DNA of 59,313 nucleotides from Ruegeria profundi (GTDB lineage: Bacteria; Pseudomonadota; Alphaproteobacteria; Rhodobacterales; Rhodobacteraceae): the NCBI RefSeq assembly GCF_001507545.1, contig NZ_LQBP01000014.1:1-59313 (forward strand), in the 5' to 3' direction. The notes under the pieces were generated by a model that saw nothing but the letters and a program-made list of their open reading frames with translations, did no database searches and had not been told where the DNA came from. Position 1 is the first letter of the stretch. Every line of letters starts with the position of its first letter. Positions 26,368-35,783 of this stretch are shown here, in pieces. The translations under genes and the position numbers were made by a program.

Positions 26368-27159
26368 TTAGTGGCCCAGAATCTGGCTCAGGAACAGCTT
26401 GGTCCGTTCGCTTTGCGGGTTGTTGAAGAACTCTTCCGGTTCATTCTGCTCCACGATCTGACCCGCGTCCATGAAGATCACGCGGTTAGCGACCTGACGG
26501 GCAAAACCCATCTCATGCGTCACGCAGAGCATTGTCATGCCTTCCTCGGCCAGCTCGATCATGGTGTCGAGCACCTCTTTGATCATCTCTGGGTCAAGCG
26601 CTGATGTGGGTTCATCGAACAGCATGATCCGCGGCATCATGCAGAGCGAGCGGGCAATCGCCACACGCTGCTGCTGACCGCCCGAAAGCTGGCCGGGATA
26701 CTTGTCCGCCTGTTCGGGGATTTTCACCTTTTCCAGGAAATGCATCGCGCGCTCTTCGGCCTCTTTCTTGGGCGTCTTACGCACCCAGATCGGGGCTAGC
26801 GTGCAGTTCTCCAGAATAGTCAGATGCGGGAACAGGTTGAAGTGTTGGAACACCATGCCAACCTCGGACCGGATCTTGTCGATATTTTTCAAGTCATTCG
26901 ACAACTCGGTCCCATCCACAACGATTCTACCCTGCTGGTGTTCCTCCAGCGCGTTTAAGCAGCGGATCAGGGTGGATTTGCCCGAACCCGACGGCCCGGC
27001 AATAACAATCCGCTCGCCTTGGTTCACGGTCAGATTGATATCACGCAGAACGTGGAAGGACCCATACCACTTGTTCATACCGTTGATTTCGATGGCGACC
27101 TCGTCGCTCACCTGCATTTTGGAGCGGTCGATTTCGCGGTCAATTGCAAGTTCAGACAT
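26368..27159 (-). CDS. aapP: general L-amino acid ABC transporter, ATP-binding protein
   Basis: 263 residues. Walker [10 protein letters not shown] (55-63), signature LSGGQQQR, Walker [13 protein letters not shown] and H-loop CVTHEM. It energises uptake of a broad range of amino acids with the two permeases encoded just upstream in the operon. The N-terminal ~20 residues before the ABC core are acidic and longer than usual. Confidence 0.95.
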   Translation of the reverse strand: MSELAIDREIDRSKMQVSDEVAIEINGMNKWYGSFHVLRDINLTVNQGERIVIAGPSGSGKSTLIRCLNALEEHQQGRIVVDGTELSNDLKNIDKIRSEVGMVFQHFNLFPHLTILENCTLAPIWVRKTPKKEAEERAMHFLEKVKIPEQADKYPGQLSGGQQQRVAIARSLCMMPRIMLFDEPTSALDPEMIKEVLDTMIELAEEGMTMLCVTHEMGFARQVANRVIFMDAGQIVEQNEPEEFFNNPQSERTKLFLSQILGH

Positions 27160-27171
27160 GTGTTGAACTCC

Positions 27172-28470
27172 TTAACGATGATCTGTGGCAAGGCGACGCT
27201 CGAGCCACTGAGAATATTGAGAGATGCCGTAACAGACGACGAAGAACAGAAGCGCGGCAAAGCCCAGAAGCTCCCAATAGACGCCGTTCCATTGGGTCGA
27301 TGCCAGGATCGGCCCGCGGATCATGCCCACGAGGTCAAACATCGAGATAACCGAAACCAGCGTGGTATCCTTGAACAGGCCCACGGCCACGTTCACGATA
27401 CCTGGAATCGAAATCTTCAACGCCTGCGGCAGAATGATCAACTGCATCGCCTGCGGGTAATCAAGGCCCAGACTGTCTGCTGCCTCGTACTGCCCACGCG
27501 GAAGGGCTGCCAGACCACCACGGATCACCTCGGCGATATAGGCGGCCGAGAACATGGTGATCATGATCACAACCCGCAGGAACAGGTCGACCGTGCTGTC
27601 AGGCGGGAAGAAATACGCCAGCATCACCGAGGCCACGAACAGCAGCGTGATCAGTGGCACGCCACGGATGAACTCGATGAAGATGACGCAGACCCACTTG
27701 ATCAGCGGCATGTTTGATTGGCGACCCAAAGCAAGGGCGATCCCAAGCGGCACCGACAAAGATACACAGGTCACACCAAGCATCATGTTCAGCATGAAAC
27801 CGCCAAGATCGCGGCTGGGAACCGCCGTGAGCCAGGCGTTGTCTGACGCGCCTTCCGGTATCAGGGCTCCGCCGACGTTCCAGATGACCAGCGCAGTCGC
27901 GATGGCCCCAAAAAACCCGGCGGCAAAGCTGTTGCTGCCCAGTTTCCGGAAAACCAACGAGGCCCCCACACAGCCGATCAGCGCGACCAGCGGCACAAGA
28001 ATGGTGCCACCCCATATCAGCCAGAAAGCCAAGAAGGGATAGACTGCCGTGAACAGAAGCATCTTACGCGGCAGATCAAAGAAAAGCACCGGCGCAAATG
28101 CCACCAACATCAGCACAAAAGCCAGATTTGGCCGCCAGTAGGCCTCCTCGGGGTATTTGAACCCGTAGATCAGTTGCGGCCACCGCTCGGTCAGAACCGC
28201 AAAACACGCACCAGTCTTACCGGCGAGAATCTCGCGGCATTCGGACAGAGAGTTTGCTTGCCACACACCGTTGAAAATCCATGGCATTGTGTTCTTTACG
28301 AGCACATAGATCAGCAGCAGAGACAAAACCGTCAGAACAGTATTGGTAACGCCCGAGAACAGATTCTCGCGCAACCACTTGACGATACCCGTTTCATTTG
28401 CAGGCGGTGGCGCTGGTGGGATGGTACCCTCGGCCACGAAAGCGATTGGGTTGGTTGTTTGGTCACTCAT
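27172..28470 (-). CDS. aapM: general L-amino acid ABC transporter, permease AapM
   Basis: 432 residues, multi-pass inner membrane permease of the HisMQ type. The C-terminal half holds the EAA-like coupling loop around ALPRGQYEAADSLGLDYPQA, preceded by FIEFIRGVPLITLLF. The long N-terminal half with extra helices is typical of AapM/BztC. It lies 12 nt from aapP and 3 nt from aapQ. Confidence 0.95.
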   Translation of the reverse strand: MSDQTTNPIAFVAEGTIPPAPPPANETGIVKWLRENLFSGVTNTVLTVLSLLLIYVLVKNTMPWIFNGVWQANSLSECREILAGKTGACFAVLTERWPQLIYGFKYPEEAYWRPNLAFVLMLVAFAPVLFFDLPRKMLLFTAVYPFLAFWLIWGGTILVPLVALIGCVGASLVFRKLGSNSFAAGFFGAIATALVIWNVGGALIPEGASDNAWLTAVPSRDLGGFMLNMMLGVTCVSLSVPLGIALALGRQSNMPLIKWVCVIFIEFIRGVPLITLLFVASVMLAYFFPPDSTVDLFLRVVIMITMFSAAYIAEVIRGGLAALPRGQYEAADSLGLDYPQAMQLIILPQALKISIPGIVNVAVGLFKDTTLVSVISMFDLVGMIRGPILASTQWNGVYWELLGFAALLFFVVCYGISQYSQWLERRLATDHR

Positions 28471-28473
28471 GGC

Positions 28474-29706
28474 TCAGCGCTCCTTCAACTTAACGGAGGC
28501 ATTGTAGATGTTCATACCCATCGAAATCAGCAGCGACGCCGTAAGGTAGAACAACATCAACAACAGAACGCATTCGATCGCGCGGCCCGTCTGGTTCAGC
28601 GTGATACCGCCCAATGTTGCGGTGATATCCGCATATCCAACGGCAATCGCCAGCGACGAGTTCTTGGTGATGTTCAGGTACTGCGAAATCAGCGGTGGGA
28701 TGATAACCCGCAAGGCTTGGGGCAGGATCACAAGGTTCATGATGCGTCCCTGACGCAAGCCCAGCGCGGCCGCAGCTTCGGTCTGTCCCTTGCTGATTGC
28801 CTGAATACCGGCCCGAACGTTTTCGGCGATGAAGGCACCGGTATAGATCGACAAGGCAAACCATAGAGCAATCAGCGGACCACCGACCTTGATACCGCCG
28901 CTGAAGTTGAAGCCTTTCAGTTCAGGGACATTCCAAGTCAGGCCCATCAGAAACATCAGGATGCCAAACGGCGCCAGCCAAACCGCAAGTTTCACAAGCA
29001 TGGTTTTAGGCCGTACACCTGTTAGTTCCTGTGTTTTCGTCGCGCGTTTCTCGATCTCTCTGGAGGCAAACCACGAACCAACCAAAACCACCAGAACCAG
29101 AAGCCAGTTCAGGAAGGTTACGCCGAACAGTCCGTTGGTAAACTCCGGACGCGGAATGTACACGCCGCGATTGGTGAACGCGAACAGATCCAGCACCATG
29201 CTGGACGCCGGATCCTCGCCCCGAAAGGCGCGCGGGCTGGGCAAAACGGCGGTCATGATGAAGAAGATGATGAGGATCCAGATCAACACCGGGATGTTCC
29301 GGAAAATCTCGACATAGATCGCCATCAATTTGGATACGAGCCAGTTTTTGGACAGGCGCAGAACACCCGCGATAACGCCAAAAATCGTGGCTGTGATACA
29401 CGCAAGAAACGCCACCAAAAGCGTGTTCAGCAAACCAACGATAGCAGCGCGTGCATGCGAGGACTGGCTGTCATATTCAACCAGACGCTGGTTAATGTCG
29501 TATCCGGCTGGATCGCCAAGAAATTCGTAAGAGATGTTGAGCCCGGCGGCCCGAAGGTTCTGGATCAGGTTGTTCCCAAGATACCAGATGGAAAGCGCAA
29601 TAACGATTGCCGCGATCACTTGAAAGGTAAGAGACCGATAGCGGGTATCGTTTATAAGCATCGACAACCGAAAATCGGCTTTCGGCGGATCTGTCATGGT
29701 CGACAT
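28474..29706 (-). CDS. aapQ: general L-amino acid ABC transporter, permease AapQ
   Basis: 410 residues, partner permease. Motifs: VEIFRNIPVLIWILI, coupling loop AISKGQTEAAAALGLRQGR and VILPQALRVIIPPLISQYLN. The start is M1 or Met4 (29697); GGGGA lies upstream of both. It is separated from aapJ by a hairpin terminator, so the permeases are probably made at a lower level than the binding protein. Confidence 0.95.
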   Translation of the reverse strand: MSTMTDPPKADFRLSMLINDTRYRSLTFQVIAAIVIALSIWYLGNNLIQNLRAAGLNISYEFLGDPAGYDINQRLVEYDSQSSHARAAIVGLLNTLLVAFLACITATIFGVIAGVLRLSKNWLVSKLMAIYVEIFRNIPVLIWILIIFFIMTAVLPSPRAFRGEDPASSMVLDLFAFTNRGVYIPRPEFTNGLFGVTFLNWLLVLVVLVGSWFASREIEKRATKTQELTGVRPKTMLVKLAVWLAPFGILMFLMGLTWNVPELKGFNFSGGIKVGGPLIALWFALSIYTGAFIAENVRAGIQAISKGQTEAAAALGLRQGRIMNLVILPQALRVIIPPLISQYLNITKNSSLAIAVGYADITATLGGITLNQTGRAIECVLLLMLFYLTASLLISMGMNIYNASVKLKER

Positions 29707-29791
29707 ATTGTGGAGTCCCCGTGCATTTCGGGTGCTTTATGTCCGGCGAGGTTTTCCCCGCTCTTGCGACACCCGTAGCATTCTGATTTGA

Positions 29792-29821
29792 AAAAGGGCG
29801 CAGGTTACCCAGCGCCCTTTT
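29792..29821 (-). terminator. attenuating terminator after aapJ
   Basis: A perfect 10-bp stem AAAAGGGCGC / GCGCCCTTTT with a 10-nt loop lies directly behind the aapJ stop and before aapQ. Such hairpins commonly let excess binding protein be made relative to permeases. Confidence 0.85.
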
Positions 29822-29830
29822 CCGTGGATT

Positions 29831-30847
29831 TTAGCGGAACGGTGGCGAGTACAGCAGGCCGCCGTCAGTCCACTGTGCGTTCAGGCCGCGTGCCAGACCG
29901 ATCGGCGTTTCCTCACCGATGTTCTTGGCAAACACTTCGCCGTAGTTACCACCGGCTTTGATCGCGCGCTGCGCCCACGTTGCGTCCAGACCCAGCATCT
30001 CACCCAGGGTGCCTTCGGAACCCAGCAGGCGGTTTACTTCGGGATTGTCGGTACCGGCTGCCATCTCGTCGATATTCGCCGAGGTCACGCCCAGTTCTTC
30101 TGCTGCAATCAGTGCGTTCAACGTCCAGCGAACCACGTCGCCCCACTCGTTGTCGCCGTGACGGACCAGCGGGCCCAGCGGCTCTTTCGAGATGATTTCA
30201 GGCAGAATCACGTGATCGCCCGAGTTTTCAAACGTTGCGCGCGTGGCCGCAAGGCCGGATGCGTCGGTCGTGTAAACGTCACAGGCACCAGCCAGATACT
30301 GCTGCTGCGCTTCGGCGTTGGTTTCGATCGGAACCGGCTCGTAGCTCATGTTGTTGATGCGGAAGAAATCCGCCAGGTTGAGCTCGGTCGTGGTGCCGGT
30401 CTGGATGCAGACGGTCGCACCGTCCAGTTCCTTGGCCGAGCTTACGCCCAGAGCCTTGGGAACCATGAAACCCTGACCATCGTAGTAGTTGATGCCGACA
30501 AACTCGAACTTCAGATCGACGTCACGGCTGAAAGTCCAGGTGGTGTTACGGGCCAGCATGTCAATCTCGCCCGAAGCCAGCGCGGTAAAGCGTGTTTTAC
30601 CGGTGGTAGGAATGAACTCAACAGCCATCGGATCGTCCAGAACGGCGGCTGCGACTGCGCGGCAGACAGCCACGTCAAAGCCCTGCCACTCGCCGTTGGC
30701 ATCAGGGCTGGCAAAGCCGGGTACACCGGTTGCAACGCCGCAGTTCAACTTGCCGCGTGCTTTGACATCGTCGGCGGTCCCTGCCGCAGCTGCGCCAGCA
30801 GCCAAGCCGGCGATCGTTGCCACGCCCAAGATTACGGATTTTTTCAT
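29831..30847 (-). CDS. aapJ: general L-amino acid ABC transporter, periplasmic binding protein
   Basis: 338 residues. A signal peptide (MKKSVILGVATIAGLAAGAA) is followed by an SBP family-3 fold: VKARGKLNCGVATGVPGFA, GFDVAVCRAVAAAV, TGKTRFTALASGEIDML and DVYTTDASGLA. It binds polar and branched L-amino acids and delivers them to AapQM. First gene of the operon; its 208-bp upstream gap holds a dyad (CACCTTT...AAAGGTG) and a small hairpin that could be regulatory. Confidence 0.95.
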   Translation of the reverse strand: MKKSVILGVATIAGLAAGAAAAGTADDVKARGKLNCGVATGVPGFASPDANGEWQGFDVAVCRAVAAAVLDDPMAVEFIPTTGKTRFTALASGEIDMLARNTTWTFSRDVDLKFEFVGINYYDGQGFMVPKALGVSSAKELDGATVCIQTGTTTELNLADFFRINNMSYEPVPIETNAEAQQQYLAGACDVYTTDASGLAATRATFENSGDHVILPEIISKEPLGPLVRHGDNEWGDVVRWTLNALIAAEELGVTSANIDEMAAGTDNPEVNRLLGSEGTLGEMLGLDATWAQRAIKAGGNYGEVFAKNIGEETPIGLARGLNAQWTDGGLLYSPPFR

Positions 30848-31002
30848 TTTTACCTCTTCCTGATTTGCCGTCCCGGTCCAGGGACGGTTCTGTCCAGCAC
30901 CTTTGGTGCCGGAAAGGTTTCCCCAAAGGTGTCTCCCCTTTAGTGGGCATGAGTTTGGGCGTAATCATAAACAAACGTCAAGGGCCGGATCAGGGAAAAC
31001 GA

Positions 31003-31024
31003 TGAGTCATCTCAAAGATGACTC
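31003..31024 (-). terminator. terminator of the pseudouridine synthase/HAD/ATP12 operon
   Basis: A 9-bp perfect stem GAGTCATCT / AGATGACTC with a 3-nt loop, followed on the minus strand by ATCGTTTT, stands just after the ATP12-family gene stop. Confidence 0.6.
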
Positions 31025-31055
31025 GCCCGACGTTGGAAAATTGGGCTTTGTGGGA

Positions 31056-31763
31056 TCAAACCGAGATGTCAAAGAACTTTTTGGCGTGCAAAAACGCAGT
31101 CCTTTTTGTTTCTGAAACAGCGTGCGCCTCGTCATCATGGCCCCATTGTTCAATCTGCCAAAGCTCGTCGAGCCGGGAAATTCGCCAGATTTCTTCCGCG
31201 GCACGCCAGTTTTGGGCCGCAGCGAACCCAAGGATCAGCGACCCAGACAGGCTGACAAGATCGTGAAAGGCAGCCAGCTGGAAATCGTTAAGTTCATGAA
31301 CTCGCTGCCTTAGCGGGGTCAGCGCCATTTCAGATTGCGGCTGATGAAGCACACCGACCACGGGCCGCAACCGTACTGAGAGCATGTCAGCCGCCCAGTC
31401 AAGGGCCGGGTCCCACTGTTCGGCCTGACGCTCTTGCAACTCTTGCGGGTGCGTTGCGCGGTAACACAGCAAATCCGAATCGCCATAGTCGGCAAGCATA
31501 TCCGCAACTTCGGCGTGTTGGTGGCGCACCTTGTCGATCGCGGCATTTGCCGACCGTGTGAACGGCATCGCTGTCGGGTCAATCACATCTTGCTGAGCGT
31601 CCCATTCCGCAGCGACCTCTTCCGCCATGGAACGCGTCGGTAGGATCAAGGCAGCCTTGGCCGGGGTTTTGACTCGGCGACCGTCCAGCTCGACGGTGTA
31701 GCCTCCTTCGGCGTCGACCACCGCACTCTCGGTCCAAAATCGTTTCGGCTTCCAGTCGCTCAT
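31056..31763 (-). CDS. ATP12-family F1-ATPase assembly chaperone
   Basis: 235 residues, homologous to mitochondrial Atp12, which binds the F1 alpha subunit before assembly. Family motifs: KRFWTESAVVDAEGGYTVELD near the N-terminus, DGRRVKTPAKAALILPTR, YGDSDLLCYRA and HDLVSLSGSLILGFA. The start is ATG 31763 (MSDWKPKRFW), 4 nt after the HAD gene stop, rather than the longer open frame. Mostly found in alphaproteobacteria and mitochondria. Confidence 0.92.
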   Translation of the reverse strand: MSDWKPKRFWTESAVVDAEGGYTVELDGRRVKTPAKAALILPTRSMAEEVAAEWDAQQDVIDPTAMPFTRSANAAIDKVRHQHAEVADMLADYGDSDLLCYRATHPQELQERQAEQWDPALDWAADMLSVRLRPVVGVLHQPQSEMALTPLRQRVHELNDFQLAAFHDLVSLSGSLILGFAAAQNWRAAEEIWRISRLDELWQIEQWGHDDEAHAVSETKRTAFLHAKKFFDISV

Positions 31764-31767
31764 GCCT

Positions 31768-32439
31768 TCAGGTCCAAATTGTGTCCAGCGTCCCTTGCAG
31801 CTGGTCAAAAGTTTCAATTAAGCAGGTTGCCCCGTCCAGCGCCGACCTGTCGTGGTAGCCCCATGTCACGCCGACGCTCGGGACACCCGCGGCGCGCGCC
31901 ATGTCCATGTCGAACCGGGTGTCGCCGACCATCACAGTATTGGACGCGCTCACCCCGGTTTCGCCGCGCGCCGTCTCGATCATCGAAGGATGCGGCTTGG
32001 ACGGATGGTGGTCCGCGACCTGCCGGGTCACAAAATAGCGCTCTAACCCATGTGCCTCAACCAAAGCATCCAGCCCGCGCTGCGATTTTCCAGTCGCCAC
32101 GCCCAACAGAATTTCGGGGACGGCATGCAATGCCTCAATGGTATCGCGCGCACCGGGGTAGAGCGGTGAACTGGCGGCGCCCTGTTCAAGCCGCTGCGCG
32201 TGATAGGCCTGTTTATAGCCCTCTACAAGCCGCCGCTGATCGGCACCCGTACACTCGGGCACCAGGCGCGCCATGGCATTGGGCAAGGACAGCCCCACGA
32301 TGGACAAAATCGCCTCTCGTTCAGGGACCGGCAGCGACAACGCATCGAAACTGGCGGTCATCGCCGCCACGATACTGCCCTGACTGTCGACCAGCGTGCC
32401 ATCGACATCGAACAGCACCAAACGCAAAGGTGCGCTCAT
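31768..32439 (-). CDS. HAD-family hydrolase, phosphoglycolate phosphatase-like
   Basis: 223 residues. HAD motif I FDVDGTLVDS, helical cap about 15-85, motif II VATGKS, motif III Lys in SKPHPSM and motif IV VGDTRFDMDMA. It probably dephosphorylates a small phospho-sugar or phosphoglycolate. It overlaps the pseudouridine synthase by 4 nt and is followed 4 nt later by the ATP12 gene: a tight three-gene operon. Confidence 0.9.
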   Translation of the reverse strand: MSAPLRLVLFDVDGTLVDSQGSIVAAMTASFDALSLPVPEREAILSIVGLSLPNAMARLVPECTGADQRRLVEGYKQAYHAQRLEQGAASSPLYPGARDTIEALHAVPEILLGVATGKSQRGLDALVEAHGLERYFVTRQVADHHPSKPHPSMIETARGETGVSASNTVMVGDTRFDMDMARAAGVPSVGVTWGYHDRSALDGATCLIETFDQLQGTLDTIWT

Positions 32440-33479
32440 TGTAGGTCCTCAAACGGATCGTCGGCCGCCAGATCCTCAGTCCATCCGAAAGTGTCCCAGC
32501 TTTGTTTCATATGGTCTGGCAGCGGTGCCGTGACGGTGATGGTCTTGCGGGTTACCGGATGCTGGAACGACGCTTGCCGGGCGTGCAGGTGCAGCTTCTT
32601 GCTGATGATCCCGCCAAGTTGCGCGCCCCAGCCATCGCCAAGGTTCTCTTGCCCCGATCCACCGTATTTCCCGTCACCGATGATCGGATGTCCGATCGCT
32701 GCCATATGCGCCCGCAACTGATGTGTGCGGCCCGTGATCGGCTCCATCGCCACCCATGAGGCGCGCCCTGCCACCCGGTACAATGTTGCATAGAGTGTGT
32801 GCGCCCGTTTCGCGCCCGGCGTGTCGTTGATTTCGTTCAGATGCACGGCGATCATCTTTTCGCCCTCACCCTGCTTGCCGTGACCCGAGGCCTTGACCAA
32901 CCCGGTCATGATCTCACCTAGGTATGGGGTCGGCACCCCGGCCACCAGCGCCCAGTAGATTTTGCGCGTGTCGCGGTGACGGAAAGCTGCGGTCAACCCC
33001 TTGGCGGCATCGCGCGTACGCGCCATCAGCAGAACGCCCGAGGTGTCCTTGTCCAATCGATGCACGAGGCGGGGGTTCTCATCATATCCAAAGCGCAGAG
33101 CCTCGGACAGGCTGTCCACATGGCGCGTCTGGCCGCTGCCGCCCTGCACCGGCAGACCATGCGGTTTATTCAGCGCCAACACATGATCATCGCGGTAGAT
33201 CACGCAGGACTGGATCATTTTGGCATCAGCCTCTGACACAGCCTTTTTGACCTCGGCGGGCTTGTGATCGGCGTCAGGCAATGGCGGTACGCGTACGACC
33301 TGACCAGCCTCAAGCCGGGTCGAGGCCTTGACGCGACTGCCTTCAACCCGCAACTCGCCCTTGCGGCACATCTTTTCGATGCGACCCTGACTGACATGGG
33401 GAAACAGACGGCGCAGCCAGCGGTCAACCCGCTGGTCGCCATCACCTTTTTCCACGGTGATCATCTGTACGCCGCTCAT
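32436..33479 (-). CDS. RluC/RluD-family 23S rRNA pseudouridine synthase
   Basis: 347 residues. An N-terminal S4 RNA-binding domain (about 12-70, VDRWLRRLFPHVSQGRIEKM) precedes the RluA-type catalytic domain with RLVHRLDKDTSGVLL, whose Asp is catalytic, and GRTHQLRAHMAAIGHPIIGD. ATG 33479 has GGAG 8 nt upstream; the frame to 33581 is upstream noise. RluC-like specificity is likely because of the S4 domain and is not proven. It leads the operon with the HAD and ATP12 genes. Confidence 0.92.
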   Translation of the reverse strand: MSGVQMITVEKGDGDQRVDRWLRRLFPHVSQGRIEKMCRKGELRVEGSRVKASTRLEAGQVVRVPPLPDADHKPAEVKKAVSEADAKMIQSCVIYRDDHVLALNKPHGLPVQGGSGQTRHVDSLSEALRFGYDENPRLVHRLDKDTSGVLLMARTRDAAKGLTAAFRHRDTRKIYWALVAGVPTPYLGEIMTGLVKASGHGKQGEGEKMIAVHLNEINDTPGAKRAHTLYATLYRVAGRASWVAMEPITGRTHQLRAHMAAIGHPIIGDGKYGGSGQENLGDGWGAQLGGIISKKLHLHARQASFQHPVTRKTITVTAPLPDHMKQSWDTFGWTEDLAADDPFEDLQ

Positions 33480-33586
33480 GCCGATATCTCCTGCGCCGCA
33501 CGGATCATCCGCGCGACCAACCAGTCTGTAAGTGCCCAAGAAAACATGCGCGTCTGTGGCGCGCAAAGGGCCAAGAGTCAAGGCGG

Positions 33587-34393
33587 TCAGATGTTCTTGA
33601 AATCCCCGTGCCGACCGGCCCCATCGCGGAAACGACCCGCCCCGGCCGTGCCTTCGCGACGGATCGCCTCAAGACCATTGGCCCATTCAACTTTGAGCGC
33701 ATCCCGCACCGGCATACCGCGTGTCTCGATGATCGACCGGCGATCGGCCCGTACAGCCGCTTGCGGGAAACGGGCAATTTCACGGGCCATAGTCTCGGCA
33801 ACCGCCCGAGCCTCTCCATGCGGTACAACCCTTTCGGCAAGACCGATGCGATAGCATTCATCTGCTTCAACCTTGCGCCCGGTCAGGGCGATCTCAAGCG
33901 CCTTGCCCTGTCCGACAAGCCGCGGCAAGCGAATCGTGCCGCCATCCATCAGTGTAATCCCCCAGCGGCGGCAATAAACGCCCAGATACGCCGTTTCCGC
34001 CATCACACGAATATCGCACCACAGGGCAAGCTCCATACCGCCCGCCACAGCGGCACCTTCAATTGCCCCGATCACCGGTTTGGACAACTCCAAACGAGAC
34101 GGTCCCATCGGACCAAGCGTCGAGGGCGCAGACCCGATCGGGAAAGCATGTTTTTCAAAATAGGCCTCGCCCAGCTCTCTGTCTGCAAGAGTGGCCGCCA
34201 GTTTCAAATCCCAACCGGCACAAAAATTACCACCCTTGCCCCAGAATACGGCAACCTTGGCCGGGCTATGTTCAAACTCCAGAAATGCGGCGACCAGTGC
34301 TTTGGCGTGTTCTGTGTCTACAGCGTTGCGGGCTTGCGGACGGTCATGGATGATGGTCCAGACATCTTCGGTTTTTTCGATTGAGACAGTCAT
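33587..34393 (-). CDS. enoyl-CoA hydratase/isomerase family protein
   Basis: 268 residues, crotonase fold. Oxyanion-hole segments GKGGNFCAGWDLK and AIEGAAVAGGMELAL are visible, and DIRVMAETAYLGV follows as in enoyl-CoA hydratases. The usual paired catalytic Glu positions need alignment to confirm. ATG 34393 is supported by GGGAGG 6 nt upstream. The substrate is unknown; it stands alone between rarA and the pseudouridine synthase. Confidence 0.88.
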   Translation of the reverse strand: MTVSIEKTEDVWTIIHDRPQARNAVDTEHAKALVAAFLEFEHSPAKVAVFWGKGGNFCAGWDLKLAATLADRELGEAYFEKHAFPIGSAPSTLGPMGPSRLELSKPVIGAIEGAAVAGGMELALWCDIRVMAETAYLGVYCRRWGITLMDGGTIRLPRLVGQGKALEIALTGRKVEADECYRIGLAERVVPHGEARAVAETMAREIARFPQAAVRADRRSIIETRGMPVRDALKVEWANGLEAIRREGTAGAGRFRDGAGRHGDFKNI

Positions 34394-34468
34394 GCGGTTC
34401 CTCCCTCGGGTCTCAGGCCCCAAAGGAAACGCGTTTTGCCTCACCTGTCGCCCCTTACGCGGCGGAAC

Positions 34469-35779
34469 TTAGTTGTTACGCTGCGCGCGCAGCTTGGCAA
34501 AGTAGTCCAGTCGTTTTTTCAACTCACGCTCAAATCCGCGTTCGACCGGTTGGTAGAGCTCGGGCCGCTCCATCCCGTCCGGGAAATAGTTCTGACCCGA
34601 AAACCCATCTTCGGCATCATGATCATACGCATAGCCCGCGCCATATCCCTGATCCTTCATCAACGAGGTCGGAGCATTCAGGATATGCTTTGGCGGCGGC
34701 TCGCTGCCCGACTGTTTGGCCAACCGCATCGCTGCTTTATACCCCACGTACCCACCGTTCGATTTTGGTGCCAACGCCAGATAAACAAGCGCCTGCGCCA
34801 GAGCGAGCTCACCCTCGGGGCTGCCAAGCCGCTCATAGGTTTGCCATGACTGCAGGCAGATCGCCTGTGCTTGCGGATCGGCCAGACCTATATCCTCAAC
34901 CGCCATCCGGGTGATACGGCGCGCCAGATACCTTGGGTCCTCGCCCCCCGTCAGCATTCTTGCAAACCAGTACAGGGCGGCATCCGGATCAGACCCCCGT
35001 ACTGATTTGTGAAGGGCTGAGATAAGGTTGTAATGCTCATCGCCGGATTTGTCGTATTTCGCCGCCCTGCGCATCAGTCGTGTCGACAGCGCGTCCGGGT
35101 CGAGGGCCGCATCGACCTTCCAGGCCGCGATCTGTTCAATCAGGTTCAAAAGCGCCCGCCCGTCGCCATCCGCCATTTCCTGCAGTGCCTCGCGCGCGGG
35201 GCCAGTCAATGGCAATGCGCGATCGAGCTCTTTCTCTGCCCGCTGCGTCAGGCGTTCCAGATCAGCAAGGCTTAGACGTTCCAGCACCAGAACCTGCGCC
35301 CGGCTGAGCAGCGCCGCGTTTAGCTCAAAAGACGGGTTTTCCGTCGTTGCCCCAACCAGCAGGATCGTCCCATCCTCCATATGCGGCAAGAACCCATCCT
35401 GCTGAGCCTTGTTAAAGCGGTGGATTTCATCCACGAACAACAGCGTTCCCTGCCCGTTCTGCCGCCGGATCTTGGCCGCCTCGAACACTTTCTTCAGGTC
35501 GGGTACACCAGTGAAAATGGCGCTGATCTGGACGAAATGCAGATCGGTTTCCTGCGCCAGCAGCCGCGCGATAGTGGTTTTACCCACGCCTGGCGGCCCC
35601 CAGAACACCAAGCTAGACAAACTGCCCGAAGCCAGCATCACCCCCAGCGGAGCATCCGGACCCAATACCTGCTCTTGCCCGATTACCTCGGAAAGCGACT
35701 TGGGTCGCAACCGATCCGCCAGCGGGCGATGGGCGGAAGATGCAGGCTCGGTCGCCCCGGTATCGAACAGATCACCCAA
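34469..35779 (-). CDS. rarA: replication-associated recombination protein A (RarA/MgsA)
   Basis: 436 residues from a TTG start. AAA+ ATPase related to clamp loaders: Walker A GPPGVGKTTIA, Walker B LLFVDEIHRF, sensor TTENPSFELN, and the C-terminal MgsA tetramerisation domain (SALHKSVRGSDPDAALYW, KSNGGYVGY). It acts at stalled replication forks. The only start that gives the family N-terminus (GDLFDTGATEPA then HRPLADRLRP) is TTG 35779, 4 nt after the degP stop; the ATG at 35839 lies inside degP. Translation is probably coupled to degP. Confidence 0.92.
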   Translation of the reverse strand: MGDLFDTGATEPASSAHRPLADRLRPKSLSEVIGQEQVLGPDAPLGVMLASGSLSSLVFWGPPGVGKTTIARLLAQETDLHFVQISAIFTGVPDLKKVFEAAKIRRQNGQGTLLFVDEIHRFNKAQQDGFLPHMEDGTILLVGATTENPSFELNAALLSRAQVLVLERLSLADLERLTQRAEKELDRALPLTGPAREALQEMADGDGRALLNLIEQIAAWKVDAALDPDALSTRLMRRAAKYDKSGDEHYNLISALHKSVRGSDPDAALYWFARMLTGGEDPRYLARRITRMAVEDIGLADPQAQAICLQSWQTYERLGSPEGELALAQALVYLALAPKSNGGYVGYKAAMRLAKQSGSEPPPKHILNAPTSLMKDQGYGAGYAYDHDAEDGFSGQNYFPDGMERPELYQPVERGFERELKKRLDYFAKLRAQRNN

Positions 35780-35783
35780 GGTT

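Noticed and set aside
27019..27717. 232-codon plus-strand frame opposite aapP/aapM
   Set aside because: Antisense shadow of strongly conserved transporter genes; His/Asp/Gln-rich translation is typical of such shadows.
30848..31002. Riboswitch upstream of aapJ
   Set aside because: Only small dyads are visible; no recognisable aptamer motif.
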